Source of the DNA: Roseovarius sp. MMSF_3359
GTDB taxonomy: Bacteria > Pseudomonadota > Alphaproteobacteria > Rhodobacterales > Rhodobacteraceae
Direction of reading: 5' to 3'
Assembly: GCF_030733385.1 (NCBI RefSeq)
Contig: NZ_JASHJC010000001.1
Span: 1 to 64,000 of the forward strand
DNA length: 64,000 nucleotides
Below, one piece after another: positions 33,877 to 45,605 of the stretch. A model generated the notes under the pieces. It did not search any database, was not told the DNA's origin, and saw nothing but the letters and a program-made list of their open reading frames with translations. Both the position numbers and the translations under genes were made by a program. How positions within the stretch are numbered: position 1 is the first letter of the stretch; every line of letters starts with the position of its first letter.

Positions 33877-35264
33877 ACCAACACCTTCTTCCAACGCGCG
33901 ATCTGGGCGCGGACCTGCACCGGGGCCGTGCCGCCGTAACTTACGCGGGAGGCCACAGAATTATGCACGCCCAGTACGGCGAATATATCATCGGTGATCG
34001 CGGAATGCACGGATTGCATCTGCTCAAGGCTGAGATCGGGCAGGTCGATACCGTCTTTCTCGGCCATGGCGACGAGGCTGCCGGTGACGTGGTGGGCCTC
34101 CCGGAAGGGCATGCCCGCCACCCGCACAAGCCAGTCGGCGAGGTCTGTTGCGGTGGAAAACCCGCTGCCCGCCGCGGCCTCTAGGCTCTCGCGATTGGCC
34201 GACATGTCCCGCACCATGCCTTCCATCGCCGCGAGCGCCAGCATCAGGTTATCAGCGGCGTCAAAGACCTGTTCCTTGTCCTCCTGCATGTCCTTGGAAT
34301 AGGCCAGCGGCAGGCCCTTCATGACGGTCATCAGCGCCACATTGGCCCCGAAGATCCGCCCGATCTTGGCCCGGATCAGCTCCGCCGCGTCGGGGTTCTT
34401 CTTCTGCGGCATGATTGACGAGCCGGTGGAGAACCGGTCGGACAGCGTCACGAACCGGAACTGCGCCGAGGACCAGATGACCAGCTCTTCGGCCATGCGG
34501 GACAGGTGCATGGCGCAGATGCTGGCCGCCGACAGGAATTCGAGCGCAAAGTCACGATCACTGACCGCGTCGAGCGAATTGGCCGCGGGCCGGTCAAAAC
34601 CCAGGTCGTTGGCGGTCATATCCCGGTCGATCGGAAAGGACGTCCCGGCCAGAGCCGCGGCACCCAGGGGGCATTCATTCATCCGCGCGCGGGCGTCGCG
34701 GATGCGCGACAGATCGCGGCCGAACATCTCCACATAGGCCATCATGTGGTGACCCCAGGTCACGGGCTGCGCGGTTTGCAGGTGGGTGAAGCCGGGCATG
34801 ACCCAATCCGCACCCCCCTCGGCCTGCGTGAGCAGTGCCTTCATCAGGGCCTGCAATGCACCATCCACGGCGTCGAGCTGGTCGCGGACCCAGAGTTTGA
34901 AATCGGTGGCGACCTGGTCGTTGCGGCTGCGGCCTGTATGCAGCCTCCCCGCAGGCTCGCCGATCATCTCTTTGAGCCGCGCCTCGACATTCATGTGGAT
35001 GTCTTCGAGAGCGGTGGAAAAGTTGAAACTTCCGCCTTCGATCTCTGACAAGACCGTGAGCAGGCCTTCCCTCATCGCCTCGGCGTCACTATCACTTACG
35101 ATGCCCGTGGCGGCCAGCATGGCGGCATGGGCCCTTGAGCCGGCAATATCCTGCGCCGCCATCCGCTGATCGAACCCGATCGAGGCATTGATCGCCTCCA
35201 TGATCGCGTCCGGCCCGGCGGCAAAGCGGCCGCCCCACATCTGGTTCGAGGTCTTGTCAGTCAT
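33873..35264 (-). CDS. argH: Argininosuccinate lyase
   Basis: 463-aa cytoplasmic enzyme of the final arginine step, splitting argininosuccinate to arginine and fumarate. It has the fumarase-superfamily signature [12 protein letters not shown] (about 280-291), [13 protein letters not shown] and [10 protein letters not shown]. Start [14 protein letters not shown] at 35264 is the family start; the frame is open far upstream but covers the divergent tlpA gene. It is 21 bp from that gene and followed by two coupled small genes. Confidence 0.96.
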   Translation of the reverse strand: MTDKTSNQMWGGRFAAGPDAIMEAINASIGFDQRMAAQDIAGSRAHAAMLAATGIVSDSDAEAMREGLLTVLSEIEGGSFNFSTALEDIHMNVEARLKEMIGEPAGRLHTGRSRNDQVATDFKLWVRDQLDAVDGALQALMKALLTQAEGGADWVMPGFTHLQTAQPVTWGHHMMAYVEMFGRDLSRIRDARARMNECPLGAAALAGTSFPIDRDMTANDLGFDRPAANSLDAVSDRDFALEFLSAASICAMHLSRMAEELVIWSSAQFRFVTLSDRFSTGSSIMPQKKNPDAAELIRAKIGRIFGANVALMTVMKGLPLAYSKDMQEDKEQVFDAADNLMLALAAMEGMVRDMSANRESLEAAAGSGFSTATDLADWLVRVAGMPFREAHHVTGSLVAMAEKDGIDLPDLSLEQMQSVHSAITDDIFAVLGVHNSVASRVSYGGTAPVQVRAQIARWKKVLV

Positions 35265-35285
35265 GTTCTGCCCTTCGGAGGGAAA

Positions 35286-35852
35286 ATGAAATTCTTCGCG
35301 TCGCTCGTCCTTTATATGGCCCTCGCGCTTGGTGCAAATGGCGCCTTGGCGGATATGTCGGATATTGCCGCGCTGCGCACCGGCGACATGAAGAAGCTGA
35401 ACCTGCATGCCGCTCCGAAAGAGGTGAGCCAGGCCACCTTCATCCACGAAGACGGCAGCGACGCCACGCTGGCGGACCTGAAGGGCAAGGTCATCTTGCT
35501 GAACTTCTGGGCGGTATGGTGTGGGCCGTGCAAGATCGAGATGCCGATGCTGTCGGAATTGCAGGCCGACCTTGGCGGGGATGGCTTCGCGGTGGTGACG
35601 CTTGCCACATCCCGCAATCCGCCGCCCGCGATGACCAAGTTCTTCGAAGAGCGCGGCATTGACAATCTGCCGCTGCACCGCGATCCCAAAAGCGCCGTCG
35701 CCCGTGAAATGGGCGTTTTCGGCCTGCCGGTCACCGTGATCCTCAACCCCGAGGGTCAGGAAATCGGCCGGTTGACTGGTGAAGCGGATTGGAGCTCGGA
35801 CAGTGCAAAAGCGGTGTTGCAAGCCCTTATTGATCAATCTCCAAAGAGCTGA
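35286..35852 (+). CDS. TlpA-type thioredoxin-like protein
   Basis: 188-aa exported thiol-disulfide protein. Signal peptide [22 protein letters not shown], then a thioredoxin fold with the redox pair C79-G-P-C82 in [14 protein letters not shown] and the cis-Pro in [11 protein letters not shown]. Such proteins reduce apocytochrome c or other periplasmic targets. It starts 21 bp from argH in the opposite direction, an arrangement I recall from other Rhodobacterales. Confidence 0.9.
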   Translation: MKFFASLVLYMALALGANGALADMSDIAALRTGDMKKLNLHAAPKEVSQATFIHEDGSDATLADLKGKVILLNFWAVWCGPCKIEMPMLSELQADLGGDGFAVVTLATSRNPPPAMTKFFEERGIDNLPLHRDPKSAVAREMGVFGLPVTVILNPEGQEIGRLTGEADWSSDSAKAVLQALIDQSPKS

Positions 35853-35980
35853 CATGCGGCGGGTTTCCGCGACCACCAATAGTTGGATTTACGGGCTGTA
35901 ACCGAATGCGCCGCCGCTGCGCAATTGACCGCTCACCCGGACTTTACAAACGCGCAAATCCGATTTACCTCAGACCTATG

Positions 35981-36083
35981 CAGGGGAGTCCCACCCAAGG
36001 GACTGAGAGGCTGATAGGGTGAAAACCCGGTGAAGCGACCCTTTGAACCTGACCCAGTTGACACTGGCGTAGGAAGCTAAGGT
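35981..36083 (+). promoter_or_regulatory. TPP riboswitch (THI element)
   Basis: Contains the conserved TPP aptamer cores: GGGGAGTCCC and GGGACTGAGAGG (35983-36008), then ACCCTTTGAACCTGACCC with GGCGTAGGAAGCTAAGG (about 36039-36083). TPP binding switches off the downstream thiamine operon. The start of thiC is 111 bp beyond. The expression platform probably acts on translation (see the anti-ribosome-site entry). Confidence 0.95.
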
Positions 36084-36138
36084 CGCCTTGCTGCATCTGG
36101 CCCGTGCGACCCGAACAGAGGGTATGTTTCGCCTTCGC

Positions 36139-38959
<2,821 letters not shown>

Positions 38960-39126
38960 CATTTCCGCCGAAACCCTTGCCGCGGCCCTTGTCGAGCTTG
39001 GCTTTACCAGCGCGGCCATCGCCACGGCCCTGAATGGTCAATTCGTCCCGGTCCCCGCAAGGGAAGCGACGCATCTGACCGCGGGTGACCGGCTTGAGGT
39101 GCTGGCCCCGATGCAGGGAGGGTAGG

Positions 39127-39894
39127 ATGCGCGTCTATGGCACCGAAATCACCCTGCCGCTGTTTCTGGGAACGGCGCAATATCCATCGCCCGCGATCCT
39201 GCAAGACGCCATCCTTTCGAGCCAATGCGAGGTCGTCACCGTCAGCCTGCGTCGGGAAACGGCGGGGGGAACAGGCGCGCGGTTCTGGGACATGCTGCGC
39301 GCAACCGGCGCCCGCATCCTGCCCAATACCGCCGGTTGCCATTCGGTACAGGAGGCGGTGACCACGGCGCAGATGGCCCGGGAACTCTTCGCCACCGACT
39401 GGATCAAGCTGGAGGTGATTGGACATGGCGATACGCTGCAACCGGATGTCTTCGCGCTGGTCGAGGCCGCGCGCATTCTTGCGACGGACGGCTTCAAGGT
39501 CTTTCCTTACATGAATGATGACCTGATTGTCGGTGAAAAACTTCTGGAAGCGGGATGTCAGGTGCTGATGCCATGGGGTGCGCCGATCGGCTCTGGTCAG
39601 GGGTTGCGCAATCCCGATGCCCTGCGCGCGATGCGGGCGCATTTCCCCGATACCCCCCTAATCGTCGATGCCGGGATCGGGCGGCCATCCGATGCGGTGC
39701 TGGCCATGGAATTGGGCATGGATGCGGTCTTGCTAAACACCGCCGTGGCCAGGGCGGGCGATCCGGTGGGCATGGCGCGGGCCATGGCCTTGGCGGTCGA
39801 AACTGGGCGTCTGGGCTTTGCCGCCGACCCGATCGACCGGCGCGATATGGCGGTGCCATCCACCCCCGTTCTGGGCCTTGCGGAGTTGATGTGA
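39127..39894 (+). CDS. thiG: Thiazole synthase
   Basis: 255-aa TIM-barrel enzyme forming the thiazole phosphate from deoxyxylulose 5-phosphate, dehydroglycine and ThiS thiocarboxylate. The Schiff-base Lys lies in DWIKLEVIG (about residue 96), with [13 protein letters not shown] and [11 protein letters not shown] for phosphate binding. ATG 39127 follows the thiS stop by one base; the frame opens earlier but inside thiS. Confidence 0.97.
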   Translation: MRVYGTEITLPLFLGTAQYPSPAILQDAILSSQCEVVTVSLRRETAGGTGARFWDMLRATGARILPNTAGCHSVQEAVTTAQMARELFATDWIKLEVIGHGDTLQPDVFALVEAARILATDGFKVFPYMNDDLIVGEKLLEAGCQVLMPWGAPIGSGQGLRNPDALRAMRAHFPDTPLIVDAGIGRPSDAVLAMELGMDAVLLNTAVARAGDPVGMARAMALAVETGRLGFAADPIDRRDMAVPSTPVLGLAELM

Positions 39895-40487
39895 TGGAGC
39901 GGTTTTACTTGATTACCGGTCATGTGGGGCGGTTGGAGCTGTTGGTGCCGCAGGGTGTCAAACTGGTGCAATTGCGGATCAAGGAGGCGACAGAGCCCGA
40001 GATACGTCGACAAATTTCTCGAGCCCGCGACTTTTGCTCCGTGCATCGGACCCAACTGGTTGTGAACGACCACTGGCAGGCGGCACTGGACCTGCGCTGC
40101 AGTTTTGTTCATCTGGGTCAGGAAGACATGGACGCGGCCGATTTTCCAGCCCTGCGCCGGGCGGGCGTTCGTTTCGGCCTTTCGACTCATGACGAGGCCG
40201 AACTGGACCGCGCTTTGTCGCTCGATCCCGCCTATGTGGCGCTTGGCCCGATTTACCCGACATTGCTGAAAGAGATGAAATGGGCCCCGCAAGGATTGGC
40301 GCGTGTGACCCGCTGGAAAGCCTTGGCTGGTAACACGCCGCTGGTTGCGATCGGCGGGCTGACACCAGAGCGTGCGCCGGGTGTTTTTGCCGCCGGTGCC
40401 GATAGCGCCGCGGTGGTGACCGATATTCAGCAGGCCCGCGACCCCGAGGCGCGTACCCGCGAATGGCTGCAGGTCTGTGGTGCATGA
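39894..40487 (+). CDS. thiE: Thiamine-phosphate synthase
   Basis: 197-aa TIM-barrel enzyme that joins HMP-PP and thiazole phosphate to thiamine phosphate. Motifs: KLVQLRIKEA near residue 23, QLVVNDHWQAA, HLGQEDM, and ALGPIYPT near 110, with VAIGGLTPE closing the phosphate site. Start overlaps the thiG stop by one base (TGATG); the stop overlaps thiF by 4 bp. Confidence 0.93.
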   Translation: MERFYLITGHVGRLELLVPQGVKLVQLRIKEATEPEIRRQISRARDFCSVHRTQLVVNDHWQAALDLRCSFVHLGQEDMDAADFPALRRAGVRFGLSTHDEAELDRALSLDPAYVALGPIYPTLLKEMKWAPQGLARVTRWKALAGNTPLVAIGGLTPERAPGVFAAGADSAAVVTDIQQARDPEARTREWLQVCGA

Positions 40488-41452
40488 CCCGCTATGCCCG
40501 GCAAATGCAATTGCCCGAGATCGGCGAGGCCGGTCAGGCACGATTGTCCAACGCCCGTGTTGCCGTCATCGGGGCCGGGGGGCTTGGATGTCCGGTCCTG
40601 CAATACCTCGCCGGGGCCGGGGTCGGGCAGATAGAGATTTTCGACCCGGATCGTGTCGAAGAAAGCAACCTGCACCGTCAGCCGATCTATCGCATGGCGG
40701 ACCTGGGAAGGCCCAAGGCGACCGTTGCACGCGACACGCTGCGCGCCCTCAATCCGCAAATCACGGTAGAGGCATATGTCGAGGCGCTCGGCCCCGGCAA
40801 AGCCCCGGCGCTTGCCGCCGCTGCGGATCTGGTGATCGACGCGGCGGACAGCTTTGCGGTCTCCTACATCCTGTCGGACGCCTGCCTAGCTGCGGGCACG
40901 CCCCTCATCTCGGCAAGCGTGCTGGGTCAGACTGGCTATATCGGTGCATTTTGCGGGCGCGCGCCATCGTTGCGCGCGGTTTTCCCGGAACTGCCGGGCA
41001 CCGGGGCGACCTGCGCCACTGCGGGTGTCTTGGGGCCGGTGGTTGGCGTCATCGGGGCGCTGCAGGCGCAGATCGCGCTGCGGATCCTTCTGGACACCAC
41101 GCCATCTTCCGAGGGGCGGATGGTTACCGCCGACCTAACCAACCTGCATTTCGGCGGGTTCAGCTTCCTGAACAGCGCCGAACCCGATACCGCGACCCCC
41201 TTTATCGCGACACATATGGTGCAGGGCAGTGACCTCATCCTCGATCTGCGGGACCGGCATGAAGCGCCTGACAAGATCACGACCCGCGCCAAGCGTGTGA
41301 CCATGGCCGACCTGCCCTCGATTACCCCGTCCCCGGATCAGCGGGTTGTTTTATGTTGCCAAAGCGGTCTGCGGGCCTGGCAGGCGGCAAATGTGCTTCA
41401 CGCGCGGGGCATCGGCCATCTTGCCCTCATGGCCGCGAAAGCCTGCGCATGA
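40484..41452 (+). CDS. thiF: ThiF/MoeB-type ThiS adenylyltransferase fused to a rhodanese domain
   Basis: 322 aa. The E1-like domain (1-235) has VAVIGAGGLGCP near residues 26-37, the ThiS-adenylating site. Cys177 in TCATAGVLGPVVG matches the conserved catalytic Cys. The zinc-binding Cys pairs of MoeB/ThiF are absent: the first site reads PSLRAVFPEL (161-170). The C-terminal rhodanese domain (about 245-322) has the sulfur-carrying loop CQSGLR in LCCQSGLRAWQAA, so it could supply sulfur to ThiS directly. Operon context makes a thiamine role more likely than molybdopterin. Confidence 0.9.
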   Translation: MTRYARQMQLPEIGEAGQARLSNARVAVIGAGGLGCPVLQYLAGAGVGQIEIFDPDRVEESNLHRQPIYRMADLGRPKATVARDTLRALNPQITVEAYVEALGPGKAPALAAAADLVIDAADSFAVSYILSDACLAAGTPLISASVLGQTGYIGAFCGRAPSLRAVFPELPGTGATCATAGVLGPVVGVIGALQAQIALRILLDTTPSSEGRMVTADLTNLHFGGFSFLNSAEPDTATPFIATHMVQGSDLILDLRDRHEAPDKITTRAKRVTMADLPSITPSPDQRVVLCCQSGLRAWQAANVLHARGIGHLALMAAKACA

Positions 41453-42177
41453 AAACCGTCATGATCATCGGGGGAACCGATAGCAGCGGTGGTGCGGGTC
41501 TGACCCGCGATGCCTTTGTGGCCCGCGCATTGGGGTTTGAGGTTCTCCCCATCGTGACCGCCGTCACTGCGCAGTCGCATGACAAGCTTTTTGAAACGCA
41601 GATGATGCCGGCGGAAATGGTCACGCAACAGGTGCGTGCCGCACTGGCCGCAGCACCCCCCTCTGCCATCAAGATCGGGATGCTGGGCAGTGCCGAGATC
41701 GCCGAGGCGGTCGCCCATGCGATCAGGCAGCAGCCCTGCCCGATGGTCATTGATCCGTTGTTGAAATCCAGCTCGGGCGGGCAGCTTTTCGCGGGGGAGC
41801 TGCCTCAGGCGTTGCTGTCGCAGGCTGCGCTCCTTACGCCCAACCTGCCCGAAGCTGCGACACTGACGGGCCGTCCTTTGGCAAGTACCGAAGCCGGCAT
41901 CACCGCCCAGGCGGAATGGTTCCTTGCCAATGGTGCAAGAGCCGTTTTGATAAAGGGTGGGCACGCAACGGGCGCGACCAGCACCGATTACCTGTTCAGC
42001 GCGTCGGAACGGCATATCCTTGTGGCGCCAAGGCTCAAGGCCGACAAACGCGGGACAGGATGCGCCCTGGCCACCGCCATCGCCTGCCACCTTGCCGATG
42101 GGGCCGGGCTTTACCACGCCTGTCAGGGGGCCAAGGAATTCATTCAAGGCTGGCTCAGCGAAGCCGCCGGAAACTGA
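41449..42177 (+). CDS. thiD: HMP/HMP-phosphate kinase
   Basis: 242-aa ribokinase-like enzyme adding two phosphates to HMP for ThiE. N-terminal IIGGTDSSGGAGLTRD, LLTPNLPEAATLTGR in the middle, and the anion-hole/catalytic GTGCALATAIACHLADG near the end. The length is slightly below the usual 260. Starts with ATGA overlap on thiF and ends the thiamine operon. No clear terminator follows. Confidence 0.95.
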   Translation: MKTVMIIGGTDSSGGAGLTRDAFVARALGFEVLPIVTAVTAQSHDKLFETQMMPAEMVTQQVRAALAAAPPSAIKIGMLGSAEIAEAVAHAIRQQPCPMVIDPLLKSSSGGQLFAGELPQALLSQAALLTPNLPEAATLTGRPLASTEAGITAQAEWFLANGARAVLIKGGHATGATSTDYLFSASERHILVAPRLKADKRGTGCALATAIACHLADGAGLYHACQGAKEFIQGWLSEAAGN

Positions 42178-42409
42178 CGTCTATCACGGCAACCTTGCCT
42201 TAAGCTGTCCCGTGATCGGTTCCGAAAAGACGTACAGAACGGCGTCGAGATACACCGATGGTGGAGGCGGCAGAAAGACGCGATGTTACCCCCAACACAA
42301 ATCATTCAGGGTCGGTCGACCACGGTCCCGCAGAGCGCAATTTGACCATTGCTGAATTTCACAGCACACTCGACAAAAACGCAAAAAAGAACGGCACAAA
42401 GGGATTCAC

Positions 42410-44290
42410 ATGGAAAGCATTGCCTTCACCACGGAGATGGCTGTTGTGGTCGGGGCATTGTTGTTCACGGTTTTCCTCTTCGTCTCCGAGATTATCCGCG
42501 TCGACCTGGCGGCGGTGCTGGTGCTGGTTCTGATCGGCATCCTGTCCTACATCCCGGGGCTCGGAAATCTGGCGGATGTCAATCACCTGTTCGACGGGTT
42601 TGCCTCCAACGCGGTGATTTCTATCATCGCTGTGATGATCGTCGGTGCCGGGCTCGACAAGACCGGGATCATGAACAAGGTCGCGGCGCAAATCCTCAAA
42701 CATGGTGGCACGACCGAAGGCCGGGTGATGCCGATCGTGTCGGGCACCGTCGGGTTCATTTCGAGTTTCCTGCAAAATGTCGGCGCCGCGGCGCTCTTCC
42801 TGCCGGTGGTCAGCCGGATCTCGGCGCGCACCAACATTCCGCTCAGTCGCCTGCTGATGCCGATGGGGTTCTGCGCCATTCTGGGCGGGACGATGACGAT
42901 GGTCGGCTCGTCGCCGCTCATCCTGCTCAATGATCTTATCGAGACCGCCAATCAGGGCCTGCCGGCCGAGGCGCAAATGGAACCCTTTGGCCTCTTTTCC
43001 GTCACCCCGATCGGGGCCGCGCTGATCCTCACGGGGATCGCATATTTCTTCTTTCTGGGGCGCTACGTGCTGCCAGGCCAATCCAAGGTCGAGGCGTCAC
43101 AGGGGCAGGGGACGTCGGATTACCTGCAGCGGGTCTATGGGCTAAAGGCGTCGGTTTTCGAGGTCGATGTGCCCGAAGACAGCCCCCTGGTCGGACAGAT
43201 CCTGGCCGATATCAACCTCGAAAATAACCTCTACATCATCTCGACCTACTATCGCGGCAAGGTGTCGATGGTGCAGATCCTCACGGCCGAGATTGCCGCG
43301 CCATGCCGGCTGGCCATCATCGGCAAGGATGTCGTCGTGCGCGCCTTTGCCGAGAAATTCGGCCTGACCGTTCGGCCCGAACTTGACGTCTTCGCCGAAG
43401 AATTCGCGCCGACAAATGCCGGCATTGCCGAGGTGGTCATCCCCCCCGACAGCAAGTTGATTGGCAAATGCCCGCGCGACCTGCTGCTGCGCAAAACCTA
43501 CGGGTTGAGCCTCCTGGCCATTCACCGCGGCGAGGAAAACCTGAGCCATGTCGAATATGGCGATCACAAGCCCACGGCAATAGGCCTGGTGCCATTTCAA
43601 TCGGGCGATATGCTGGTCGCGCACACCAAGTGGGACAACCTGGTACGGATCAAGAAAGACCGGGATTTCGTCGTGGTCACCGCAGACTTCCCGCAAGAGG
43701 AACTGCGCCCCAAGAAAGTTGGTTGGGCGCTCTTTTTCTTCCTCATTTCCCTGTCGATGATCCTGTTTACGGATGTGCGCCTGTCGCTTTGCCTGTTGAC
43801 CGGTGCCGTTGGCATGATGCTGAGCAGGGTCTTGTCGATCGACGAGGCCTATCGCGCGGTCGGGTGGAACACGGTCTTTCTTCTGGCCAGTCTTATCCCG
43901 TTGGGGCAGGCGGTGCAGAATACCGGCACCGCCGAATGGATCGCGCAACAGATCCTTGTGGCTCTCGATGGCTGGCCGCTTTGGGCGTTGCAAACCGGCA
44001 TTGCGGTTCTGGCCACGGCGTTTTCACTTGTCATGTCCAATGTCGGTGCGACGGTACTGCTGGTCCCGCTGGCGGTTTCCATCGCGGTGGCCGCAGGCGG
44101 TGATCCGGCGATTTTCGCGCTGACGGTGGCGATTTCGACCTCCAACTCCTTCATCATCCCGACCCACCAGGTCAACGCGCTCATCATGGGGCCAGCCGGG
44201 TACAAGGTGACCGATTTCGTCCGGTCCGGCGGGATCATGACGGTGCTCTTCCTCATTGTGTCGATGGTGATGCTGAACATCGTGTTCTGA
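42410..44290 (+). CDS. SLC13-type transporter with two TrkA-C domains
   Basis: 626-aa inner-membrane carrier of the divalent-anion:sodium family. About five N-terminal helices (to residue 220) and six C-terminal ones flank a soluble middle with two TrkA-C (RCK-C) domains, near residues 245-310 (FEVDVPEDSPLVGQIL) and 345-420 (EVVIPPDSKLIGKC). The TrkA-C domains probably bind a regulatory ligand. Substrate could be sulfate or an organic acid. It follows 232 bp in which I see no gene. Confidence 0.9.
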   Translation: MESIAFTTEMAVVVGALLFTVFLFVSEIIRVDLAAVLVLVLIGILSYIPGLGNLADVNHLFDGFASNAVISIIAVMIVGAGLDKTGIMNKVAAQILKHGGTTEGRVMPIVSGTVGFISSFLQNVGAAALFLPVVSRISARTNIPLSRLLMPMGFCAILGGTMTMVGSSPLILLNDLIETANQGLPAEAQMEPFGLFSVTPIGAALILTGIAYFFFLGRYVLPGQSKVEASQGQGTSDYLQRVYGLKASVFEVDVPEDSPLVGQILADINLENNLYIISTYYRGKVSMVQILTAEIAAPCRLAIIGKDVVVRAFAEKFGLTVRPELDVFAEEFAPTNAGIAEVVIPPDSKLIGKCPRDLLLRKTYGLSLLAIHRGEENLSHVEYGDHKPTAIGLVPFQSGDMLVAHTKWDNLVRIKKDRDFVVVTADFPQEELRPKKVGWALFFFLISLSMILFTDVRLSLCLLTGAVGMMLSRVLSIDEAYRAVGWNTVFLLASLIPLGQAVQNTGTAEWIAQQILVALDGWPLWALQTGIAVLATAFSLVMSNVGATVLLVPLAVSIAVAAGGDPAIFALTVAISTSNSFIIPTHQVNALIMGPAGYKVTDFVRSGGIMTVLFLIVSMVMLNIVF

Positions 44291-44381
44291 GGCGAAAGAG
44301 CAACCGCCCGGCAGGTTCGATATGGTCATTGCTGCTCAAGGCGGCTTATCCTGCCATTGAAACCACCTTGGGAGACGCTCG

Positions 44382-45116
44382 ATGAAAACTGCCATCGTCA
44401 CAGGGGCCGCACGCGGCATCGGTCTGGCCGCGACGCGGCAGTTTCTGGATCAGGGGTGGCGCGTCATCATGATCGACCGGGACGAACCAGCGTTGCAGGA
44501 TGCGGTGCTGGGCCTGATGAACGTCGAACCGGTGGTTTGCGACGTGTCACAACCCGATCAGGTCGCGGAGATGGCCCGTGATGTCGGAGACAGCGTCCAC
44601 GCCCTTGTCAATAATGCGGGGGTGGCGGATTTCGGGCCGATCGAGACAACGGATTTTGACCGGTGGCGGCGGGTGATGGAAACGAACCTGGATGGTGTTT
44701 TCCTTATGTCACAGGCGTTGCACGATGCGCTCTGCGCAGCAAAAGGAGCGATCGTGAACATCGCCTCCATCTCGGGCCTGCGGGCAAGCACCTTGAGGGT
44801 GGCCTATGGCACGTCCAAGGCGGCGGTCATCCAGTTGACCCAGCAACAGGCGGTGGAGTTGGGCGAGCATGGTGTGCGGGCCAATTGCGTCTGTCCCGGT
44901 CCCGTCGATACCAAACTGGCTCTGGCGGTGCATACGCCCGAGATCCGCGCGGCCTATCACGATGCCATTCCGCTCAACCGGTACGGCACCGAAGACGAGA
45001 TTGCGGCGATGATTACCTTCCTGTGTTCGCCTGCCTGCAGTTATGTCACCGGGCAGGTGATTGCCGTCGATGGCGGGTTCGAGGCCACCGGTGTTGGGCT
45101 TCCGGCGCTAAGGTAG
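44382..45116 (+). CDS. Short-chain dehydrogenase/reductase
   Basis: 244-aa NAD(P)-dependent oxidoreductase. TGAARGIGLAATRQF binds the cofactor (residues 7-21), NNAGVA follows, Ser is in NIASISGLR, and YGTSKAAVIQ carries the catalytic Tyr/Lys (about 143-147). The C-terminus VDGGFEATG is typical of the classical family. Asp after the second strand (MIDRDEPA) suggests NAD. Substrate unknown. Confidence 0.93.
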   Translation: MKTAIVTGAARGIGLAATRQFLDQGWRVIMIDRDEPALQDAVLGLMNVEPVVCDVSQPDQVAEMARDVGDSVHALVNNAGVADFGPIETTDFDRWRRVMETNLDGVFLMSQALHDALCAAKGAIVNIASISGLRASTLRVAYGTSKAAVIQLTQQQAVELGEHGVRANCVCPGPVDTKLALAVHTPEIRAAYHDAIPLNRYGTEDEIAAMITFLCSPACSYVTGQVIAVDGGFEATGVGLPALR

Positions 45117-45133
45117 CTCTGAGCCCAAATGCC

Positions 45134-45547
45134 CTAGAAATCCGCCTGTTTGCCTTCGAGGATTTCAAACGGCTCCAGCTCGCCCCTGTTAACCCAGGCA
45201 TAGCCGTCGTTTGTCATCATGACCGTGTAGGGTGTCCAGCCGGTGTTTTCCCACCAGCTATCATACTGATCCGTGTCCTCCCGGACGCGCCATTTGCCCC
45301 GGCTGGGCGGGCGGCCAGCCTCGATATAGACCGTGAAACCGCTTTGATCGAAGTACTGGGTATAGTCCGCGCCGCTCCACGATCCCTTGATCGTGTTGCC
45401 GGACAAAAGGTGCTGGATCTGCGCGGCGGTGGCCTGAACCGTCCCGGCCTCGCCACTCGCGGTCTGCTGGGCCCCAGCGGGCACAACCAGTGCCGCAGCG
45501 GCGGTCAGTGTAACGGTGGCCAATTTGATGAAACCTCTGCGCAGCAT
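45134..45547 (-). CDS. Small protein with a probable Tat signal
   Basis: 137 aa. The N-terminus LRRGFIKLA followed by a long Ala/Val-rich core and AGAQ looks like a twin-arginine signal with cleavage near residue 27, unusual for so small a protein. The mature domain has Trp-rich beta-like segments (IKGSWSGADYTQYFD, GKWRVREDTDQYDSWW, YTVMMTNDGYAWVN). I do not recognise the family. Convergent with the SDR gene and downstream of glycerate kinase. Confidence 0.75.
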   Translation of the reverse strand: MLRRGFIKLATVTLTAAAALVVPAGAQQTASGEAGTVQATAAQIQHLLSGNTIKGSWSGADYTQYFDQSGFTVYIEAGRPPSRGKWRVREDTDQYDSWWENTGWTPYTVMMTNDGYAWVNRGELEPFEILEGKQADF

Positions 45548-45605
45548 CGGACGCCCCCTTTATCGTCGTGCGTTCAACCTGCCACCGACGCTGGCGGTTG
45601 GCCAA

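Noticed and set aside
42183-42216. ATCACGG/CCGTGAT inverted repeat after thiD as a terminator
   Set aside because: 20-nt loop and no T-run make it a poor terminator.
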